Below, piece by piece: positions 55,901 to 64,000 of a stretch of DNA of 64,000 bases (position 1 is the stretch's first letter; each line of letters starts with the position of its first letter). The stretch is from Strix aluco (Eukaryota; Chordata; Aves; Strigiformes; Strigidae). The notes under the pieces were generated by a model. The model searched no databases. It was not told the origin of the DNA and was given only the letters and a program-made list of their open reading frames with translations. The stretch is from the NCBI RefSeq assembly GCF_031877795.1, contig NC_133935.1, positions 48,879,330-48,943,329 on the forward strand, read 5' to 3'. Made by a program: the position numbers and the translations under genes.

Positions 55901-58900
55901 CAACCTTGATTTTGTCCATCAAAAAACCACAAACACCTTATCATTTTATTATATTTCAGGCAATTAAGCCAAATGCTTGAATTTATACAGTTTCTGTATG
56001 AACACAGTATGTACAGATGCGTGGGGTTTTTTTAAAAATTTGTGATAAAAGAATCAAAGCGTCTTTGCAGAAAACATTTTCAGCAAAAGTGTCTTTCACA
56101 CTAGCAGTAAAATAACAACTGAAAAATCCAAATGTAGCTATGTAAAAAGTGTCTTTCTTACAATTTATCCCAATATTTTCTGTGACGAATACAAAAAATA
56201 TGGTGAAAATCAAGAAACAGCAGCAAGACAAAGAGATGCTTGAAAGCACAGATGAAAAAGATGTTTCAAACAAGACGTGAAGGACTTGGAAAAGTCAAGT
56301 CAGAGAGACTCAAAAACTCTGTTCCAGATAGGATTAACCATAGGAAAAGCCACTGCTACAAAACACAGCAAGATTACACCAAATGAGCAGAATCATCTTG
56401 ACAGGAAAGGCAGATTTTGCAAAGTCTTGCAGTAAATGCACACCTGGCTTTTAAGACAAAGACTAACTTTGAATTGAATCCTGAAGAAAAAAGGGACAAG
56501 CAGAGCTGCCTGAAGATGAAAATGGTATGAGCTTGGTATGGCACTGTACTCAACACACACACATACTCAAAAAGGAGAACGCCAGAGCATTCTAAAAAGA
56601 CAGCTTGCAAAGCACAATGATAAAGGTACTAGTCAAAATTTCAAGTTAAGACAGAAGCACAATCAGAAGCTGCTGCATAAGCAGTGATATATAAGTTTGC
56701 ATGTAGAACACATGGAATGATGACACTGCCAAATACAAACAGTGAAGACAAACAGTTCAGAGCTGAAAAGGAAAAGGGAGATTACTGGTGTTGCATTTCA
56801 AGATTTTCTTACTGCTACAAACATCTTTGAGAGTATTTCACTGAGAGAAGTGAAAAGGGGCAAATCAGAAGACTGTTGGGATCCCTTCCACCCCTATTTT
56901 TCATTATTTCTAACATTTGCATTAAAAAGGAGAATCAGATGCTTCCTACAAGACGAGTAAAATCTGCTACTGAGCACATTACATGAAAAAGCACTCACCT
57001 TCCAGGTGGCCCATAGTCACCTCTGTCATATGGTGGAGGTCGGCCATATGGGTCTGTTGGAGGTGGGCCACGGCTGTCTGAAGTAGGTATGCCACTATTG
57101 GCAGGTGGGGGGAAGAAAGCTGGATTCACATGTGGTGCAGGTGGTGGAGCACCTGGAGGTGGCCCAGGGAGATGTGGAGGAGGAGCAAGAGTCAGGGGTG
57201 GCCCAAGAGGGCCAGGTGGACGAGGGGGAAATGGACCCGGAGGTGGAGGTGGACCCTGCTGAGGTGGTGGTGGACCTGGTGGTGGCCCATAGCCTGGAAC
57301 TGGTGGTGGAGGGCCTGGAGGAAGAGGCCCAAGTGGAGGCTGACCAAAAGGCTGTCCTGGGAACAGAACTGGTGGTGGTGGACGGTCACCACGATTAGGA
57401 GGTCCAGCTAATGGAGGTGGAAGGACCTGACCAGGAGGTGGAGGGCCTGGTGGGCCTGGTGGGCCAGGAGGACCTAAAGGTGGACGTGGGGGAGTCTGTC
57501 CAGCTAAAATAAAAAAATAAAGTTAATAAATATAAAGAAATAAAAGACTTAGCAAAATAATTTGAATTTTTGCCTTTTTTAATATTCTTAAAAACAACAA
57601 AAACAATTCTCACTGAACAATTTGCAGCTTACACAAGACATGCATGGTCCCAATTTGGGTCCAATGGCTTGGAAAATTTTTAACAGTTGCTTGACTATCA
57701 ATACATAGAGAATAACATTAACTTGAAAACTGACAAACCACCCCCCAATCACTTAATCACCTGCTATTGTTACCAAAACACCCAAAAGCTTACAAAAATC
57801 TAGAAAACATTGCATCCTGCTTGCACCTGCAGCTAGTCTTTCATATGGGGCATAAGATATATTATCTATTAAAAATACAGGAAAAGTTTTTTTGGAGAAG
57901 GTAAATGCAGTATCCAAACCTACTTTCAGGTCCTCGTTAGTGTGTTTTTTTTTTTTAATTTGACCATGCCCCTTTGACTGTTAGTAGACAATCTACTAGC
58001 GAATTACATTTATTAAAATACTTAAGCTGAAATGAGAACTTTACTGCAACGCAAGCCTGACTGTGTAACAAAGATTTCTTTCGTATCAGATACCTGACTA
58101 AACATGAACACCTCCTCCTCAAATTTGTGGTATTCTAAGTGCCAACTAACTGATCTGTCAGTGAGCATGAATTAAAGCTGAATTTCTGATGATGTGCAAA
58201 CTTGTAATGCAGTAAGAAACAGTTACTTTACGCTCTGCAACACAGGCATTCTCACCCCATACAGCAAGTCAGAAAATCTGAACTACACTGCACTAAAGAC
58301 AAGTCTACCAACTAACATGATCTATCTTAATTTTTTCATACTTTAAATATATGTACATTGACACAAAGAATGTCTCTAAAAAAATGTTATTATATTGCTA
58401 TGAAATTTAGGAAGTACAACTCCCTGATTATATATATCAAGAAAATATTGTTGAATCCTATAATCCAGCTGTGAACACTGTTTACAGCATGTTATTGAAT
58501 TGCCTTGATCTTTGTAATTCCCCAATAAGTATGCTGCATTAATACAAGAAAACACAAATTAAACTGAAATTCCATGTATGAATTATTTTACCTGGGAAAG
58601 GTGGTGGTGGCCCTCCTGGCCCTGCTGGTCCAGGGAACCTGTCTCCACCTGGAATGGCACCTGGAAAACGACCTCGCCCTCTGTTACTAGGTGGAAACGC
58701 TGCTCGTGAGCTTCCTCCTGGGGGACCAGCTTTACCTTCCCCAGACATCTGGCCAGACTGTGTGGCTGCAATGGAAAAGCAAAAGCATAATTACATAAAT
58801 CAAAATAGGTTAAAGCTTTTCAACTCTTGATGCAGCACTAAAGCATGACCTTATGAGCACCAATTTGTTCCTCAGTACCCAAACCCAAAAGCTATTTGGG

Positions 58901-61900
58901 GAAGAAAAAGTGCTTTACTAAAATATGGCAGTGTTCCAGTATCCTCATACTAACAGAATAGGATCTTGGGAGACCTCCTTCAATGCAGCCCAAGGCCACA
59001 AAGAAACACATTTTCACATTAGGACTGCGAAGCACAAGACAAGGTACTGGAAGAAAGCACCACACAGAATCTCCCTTCCCCATTTTATCATAAGTACAAC
59101 TTATCCAGACATCAGAATTTAGTCAAATTTCTCTATAAATGTTCAATTTCTAAATGCTGTTGTGCTTTTTTTAAAAAAATTAAATCCACAAGAAAATGAG
59201 GAAGCTTCTCCAACTGTAAGACAACAGTTTCACGAAGCTACAACCTTCTCTCAGTGAGTGCTTTCTCTTGCCAAAACAACAGACCTTCAGTGTATTAAGT
59301 GATTTTTAAAAATTTTTAAGAGGACCATCTTTAAACAAAGCTGCAACTTCATTCACCTTCCTAGAAGTACTTTATAGCTATTTTAAACCGTGTAGAAATT
59401 ATCAGACGTGGAGAGAAAAGCTGCAGTACTACTTTTGGAATAAGCTTCTATTTTTCCAAGACAGTACATGAGAAAGTCTTACTTTTCCTTGACTGCATTT
59501 CAAACTGACTCAGAAATTGTTTATTACATGGAGTCACAACAGGATTTTGCCCATGCAATTCTCTTTTAGGCAATAAATCCATCAACTTTTTGGAGGATGC
59601 TTCTGATCCCACACCCACAAGGGCAAATCTGAAAGAAAGAAGAAAAAAGTTACACTACAGTTTTTCCATTTCCTGGATATCCTGACACCTCTTCAAAAAG
59701 GTAACACAGTAAGCAAAAGAATACTTAAAAACCAAACACAGAAACTGTCTCACAGGTCTTAGTCCAGTTTTCAGAACAGATAACTCATTCTAGGACATAA
59801 GTGCCAGTACAAAATGCATCAAAATATATCACAGCAAAGGCAGCTTTTTGGTAGAGTATCAATACACTACACATTAACGCTTATGATCAAGTTGTTACTA
59901 ACCATTCAGTGTGTTCTCATTACTACTAAGGAGAGAGAAAGGCACATTCATGCAAGGAAGATCAGGCTGCCAGTGAAAAATGGGCTCAAGCGCTCATGTT
60001 CAACAGTTAATGGAAAATAAAGCATGTAAAGAAAGATTTAATAAGACGTTGGGGGAACAGTATTTACACTATGAGGAACAACAAATACCACCACCACACT
60101 AACTGAAATCTAGGAACAGTCTTAATGAAAATAACCAACAACATTTAACTTGAAAAATAATGACACACACAATACCATCATAAAAAATTATGCCTGAAGT
60201 CATTAGGATGAAATTATATACCAAATCATCGCTGAGTATCAACAAACAAAGATTATCAGTTCACATACTGACAGTTATGAAAACTGAGAACTCCTTCTCC
60301 ACTCCCACCCTCCCAAACCTCAGTCCATTAACAGAAAACACAAATGACAAGTTCTTACCCTTTAGACTGGCCATTAGCACGGTTTTCAAAAAATTTTATC
60401 TCCAAAATATCATTTACCCCCAGTGAATGAACTGCTTCAGTTAAGTCTTCATCTGTTGTCCACTGAAAAATATTTTTAATATTAAACTATGAAAGCTTAT
60501 CTAAAACACCATGAAAAGGGCAACTAAGTTTTCCATGGGGTTTTTGGTTTGGTTGTTTTTTTGTGGTTTTTTTCTTTTTTTTTTTTGGTGTGAAATTGGT
60601 CATGATGAATACTTTATTCAGGCTGTCAATATTTTCTGACCTTTGGAGCGCAGTCATTTATATTTCACAATTCTCAGAAAATTAATTTTCAAAATGTACA
60701 CACTTCCCCATATGCTACACTGCATCAATTCCTCCACACAGTATTACAAAAAAATTTGTATTTGAGTAACTTTTGTTTCTGAGTACAAGGCTTCAACTAT
60801 TTCAGTAACTGTTACTTTTTCCACACCAGATTTTTTTTTCTCCCACTGATTCTATTATTTCCACACAAAAGTCAATTTTAAAAGTCATATCAACTCTTTG
60901 AGAGCTTTGACTAATGAGAGTTTAATCAGCTACACATTATTTGTACAAAAATCGCAGTATTTACAGACAAAAGAAGGGAAACTAGTACAGAAACTATGGT
61001 TAGAAACAACTGCTTCCGCTTAACCAAACTGACTTGCTGTAACTTCCTATTAATTACTATGTAATGTTTAACAATTTCACTCATGTCTGAAGATGCAAAA
61101 ATACACCAATGCTTATGGGTCTCTTACTTCTGTAAGTCCATCACCTCTTTAAATTTCATAGGGGAAGTGCAAAGCAGGCTTTCAAGATTCTGAACTACTT
61201 ATTTGATCTCTCTCAAATCAAGGCTTCTTTTAAAAATTCAACAAATTACTTTCCTGAGAGGTAAATCCAAAGAAAACAAACACAATAGCAATGCTAAAGT
61301 AAACAAATGCACTTTTTGTGGATTGGCTTCATTTATGAAGCCAAATAATGAGGAATAGGTACAGATCACTGCACATTGGGCCACCTGCTTTAGAAATTGT
61401 GACATCTGACTTCAATGAGTTCAGCTAATTGATGTGCATTCTACTGATTCCATTCATGTATTTTAGAATGGTACAACTGTTAAGTCAAGTGCTCCTTTAC
61501 TTACCTACTAGCTCCTGAAATTAGGATACTGTAATAAGTAACGAAAAAACACCTAGGCACCCATTAAGCATTCTTTTCCAAGTTTAGCACTAGTAAGAAA
61601 TTCATCAGATGGGGAAAAAACCTTGAATGAGAACTTTCCATGCATGGACTTGGAAGAATTTTATTTCAGGTAAACAGATATAAACTCTAGATAACTAATT
61701 TAGTTACTGACCAGCTCGTGCACTTTGTTTGCTTAACTGCAATCAACTTTAAAATGCTTTAATTCTAACAAAAGTAATTGTCTTAAGGGCAACTGCAGTT
61801 CAGTGAGTTATCCCAAACCTGTTACTCCTAGGATGGCAGAAATAAGCCTCAAGGCAAATACATGAAAACAGTTTTGTTGCAAGTCACTGCCCTGGAAAAA

Positions 61901-62597
61901 GGGAAGTGGAAGTAGGCCCCTGGAAAAAGGTAAAAAAGTAATTTCAAAAAAATCCCAGAGAACTTTTCAGTTCCTTTTTAAATTAAAAACTTCAGCAAGG
62001 GTTTACTAAAAAAATGTTCGTTCAGGAGCCTTAAAAGTATCTGCAGGCATAAAGTATTTGATAGTTTAAACTTGTTCTCCTCTTTCATTCAGTTCTCTAA
62101 AAACCTTAAGAAGACGACAGCACAAATATCCCTTCATAACACTTAAAACACAAGAGGAAACTTTAAAGTTCATATTTACTGAAGATTTGCTTGATTTTTC
62201 AGACATCAAGACAGCTCCAGACAGGCTTACTATATTTCAGGTAAGAGAAAAAAATTAACAAAAAACCACTTGCTCAGCTGTACTCTTAATATGTCATATA
62301 AAACAATTTTAAAGCCAAAAATATTTACAAAGAACTGTGTTAATTCTAAAATTCCTGGCTACACCAAAACAGTATTAGGATACTTACCCAAGTAAGATTT
62401 CCAATGTACAAGGCAATTCTTTTTCCAGTGTACGTATAGACAACATTTGGAGCAGCTCCTTTACCTACATCATCCCCAACAGACGGTGGGAGAGAATCCA
62501 TGTAATCACGATCTTCTGGGGCATCTCCATTATTCGCAGATGGAGAAATTACATCATCATATAAATCAATCTGATCATGTCCACCATATTCAGCTTC
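52947..62597 (-). CDS. CPSF6: Cleavage and polyadenylation specificity factor 6 (CFIm68), lacks exon 1
   Basis: Large subunit of cleavage factor Im. With NUDT21, which binds UGUA, it promotes distal poly(A) site use in the nucleus. Exons seen: 62,388-62,597; 60,359-60,462; 59,483-59,628; 58,592-58,765; 56,999-57,503; 54,574-54,689; 54,087-54,240; 52,942-53,136 (stop at 52,947-52,949). All phases join, giving 532 residues. The missing first exon would add about 20 (by the human gene), near the 551 of human CPSF6. The RRM spans exons 2-4 (RNP2 [13 protein letters not shown]1 SKGFALVGV). Exons 5 and 6 code the proline-rich part with [15 protein letters not shown], the FG loop known to bind HIV-1 capsid. 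The last exon codes the RS/RD/RE-rich tail, the transportin-3 cargo signal. Intron 7 uses a weak donor G|GTTAGT. Confidence 0.97.
57504..58591 (-). other. CPSF6 intron 5
   Basis: Human CPSF6 has a longer form (CFIm72) with an optional in-frame exon of about 37 codons between the two proline-rich exons. I looked here for a splice-flanked open segment like it and did not find one. It may be too diverged for me to see by eye. Confidence 0.5.
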
Positions 62598-64000
62598 CTA
62601 AAATACAAAAGACACCTTGGTTATATTTAACATTAAACATTCTTAAAACTTACTTGAAACAAAACGCTGGGCTAGCTGCCACGTTCCACAGACACAGTAA
62701 GTCTGATCCAACACCTACACAACATCCCTGCTGAAAAGCCAACTCGCAGTTTCATCCACATTAAAGTATATAAAATGCTTATGACTTCTATTATATTCTA
62801 AGCTGTCAAGGAAAAATAAAATCCATAAAAAATACCTCTGGCCACTGTTTTGCAATGCTTTTGCCCTTGTAATATTAACAGAAATCCAAAAATCCCACAA
62901 GCCCTACTCTCAGAATTAGAGACATTAGCAACATGCAAAATGAGACTCTAACATTAATTCTCAAGCAAATCTTTTTTCCATCAAAACATTTGGTAGAGTG
63001 AACAGACCAAGCTTCAAGAGCCCTGTTGAGAAATGCAGCATTCTACCGTTCAGATTTCTACTGCATTCCTAATTTGATTTTTAGCTTCTCATTCACAGAG
63101 GGGCCAGACGGACAGAATTCTGTTTTGTTTCATTAAATTTAATAAACCCAAGGGTTTGTATTCATTAAACATTTATTTATTCATGGGCTACAGAGGGACT
63201 ATTCTACAGCATCAAGGCTGCCTCTGGAACATTTTGGTTCAGAAAAGCATCATGGGGTTTTGGAGTGAATCACTCCCTTCTCCCGTGGGTTGGTACAGGT
63301 TACAGCACAGTTCTGGCCAAGTAAACTAGATTCCTTTCAGAGGGAATGGAAACGAGAGTTTCTTTCCAGAAACTCTGCTTCATGTGCTCAACAACTGTAT
63401 CCTACCAACTAAACGGGAACACATGGGTCAAGATCAATTAGTGGTCCTTCAGACAGCTTTGAATCGTAAATGTGGTAGGAATATTTGATCCAAAAGGCCA
63501 GACTAAATTTAGTCTGAAGTAGACCATGCAAACAGTGTGTTAGGTAGCCAGAGGGGCCTGAGCACCGACTGCCTCAATCTGCCGATGTGCTACTACCAAG
63601 CCATATTACTTTTTATTATAGACAGCTGTACTGTCTCCAAAGACAAACAATTAAAAGAAGGATAAAACATGCTGTTAATTATAATAATCTCCTTCACAAA
63701 ACCACATATAAGTCTTTTTTTAAAACATAGTGGGATCACTTAATCAGTGATATTGCTTAATTCCAAATATGAATGAAGCTGGGTGTTATAGATTTGTGTT
63801 AAGGAACTATTTAAAAAAAATACTACTTCTGATAGTTGCTATTTTTCATCTTATATACCACCACTTATCATATTCAATGGTGATCAACTCTACAACGGGA
63901 TGTTGCTGTCCTTTTTTACTATCCTAGCAATCACTTACAATCAAACAGCCCAATCTGTGTGAGAGAGGTACCATCTAAATGTCTGACAGGAAAGCAGTAT
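62598..64000 (-). other. CPSF6: CPSF6 intron 1 (partial)
   Basis: The acceptor for exon 2 is at 62,598-62,599. The sequence out to the window edge is AT-rich, with no CpG island and no match to the expected first coding exon (about 20 codons), so exon 1 and the promoter lie beyond 64,000. Confidence 0.8.

Noticed and set aside
57105-57411. Plus-strand open frames with W-, E- and V-rich repeats
   Set aside because: They are antisense shadows of the CPSF6 proline codons.

Overview
The window looks like nuclear DNA from a bird, probably outside the chicken and duck lineage. It is AT-rich, with intron-split genes and one sharp CpG island near 24 kb. It carries several CR1 LINE fragments and one LTR of a type common in songbirds and their relatives. 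The species cannot be named from the sequence alone.

Two protein genes can be read with certainty, both on the minus strand. YEATS4 (GAS41) is complete: seven coding exons between 24,489 and 19,562, 227 codons, CpG-island promoter at its upstream side. CPSF6 (CFIm68) lacks only its first coding exon, which lies beyond 64,000. Its exons 2 to 9 run from 62,597 to 52,947, and a poly(A) signal near 40,080 suggests a long 3' untranslated region. Human chromosome 12q15 has the order CPSF6, LYZ, YEATS4 in one orientation, so a c-type lysozyme gene is expected here between about 25 and 40 kb. I find only a relic: the second half of lysozyme exon 2 at 27,046-27,131, with two weaker exon-like remnants downstream in the right order. 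Both catalytic acids would have been encoded in the missing part.

Layout: 1-19 kb is intergenic, with a decayed coding-like stretch at the left end, CR1 copies at 5-6.75 kb and an LTR at 18.1-18.8 kb. 19.15-24.9 kb is YEATS4 and its promoter. 25-40 kb is the lysozyme interval, with CR1 fragments and a recent 226-base direct duplication 2.5 kb apart. It also holds two phase-compatible, splice-flanked open segments on the plus strand (33.04 and 35.80 kb) that may be an unrecognised gene. 40-52.9 kb is the presumed CPSF6 3' region, with an 18-base candidate microexon just after the stop-codon exon. 52.9-64 kb is the CPSF6 coding part and introns.

The two known genes act at different steps of gene expression. 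YEATS4 reads acylated histone H3 in the TIP60 and SRCAP complexes. CPSF6 works with NUDT21 to choose poly(A) sites. Nothing suggests they function as a unit; their linkage is an old synteny block.
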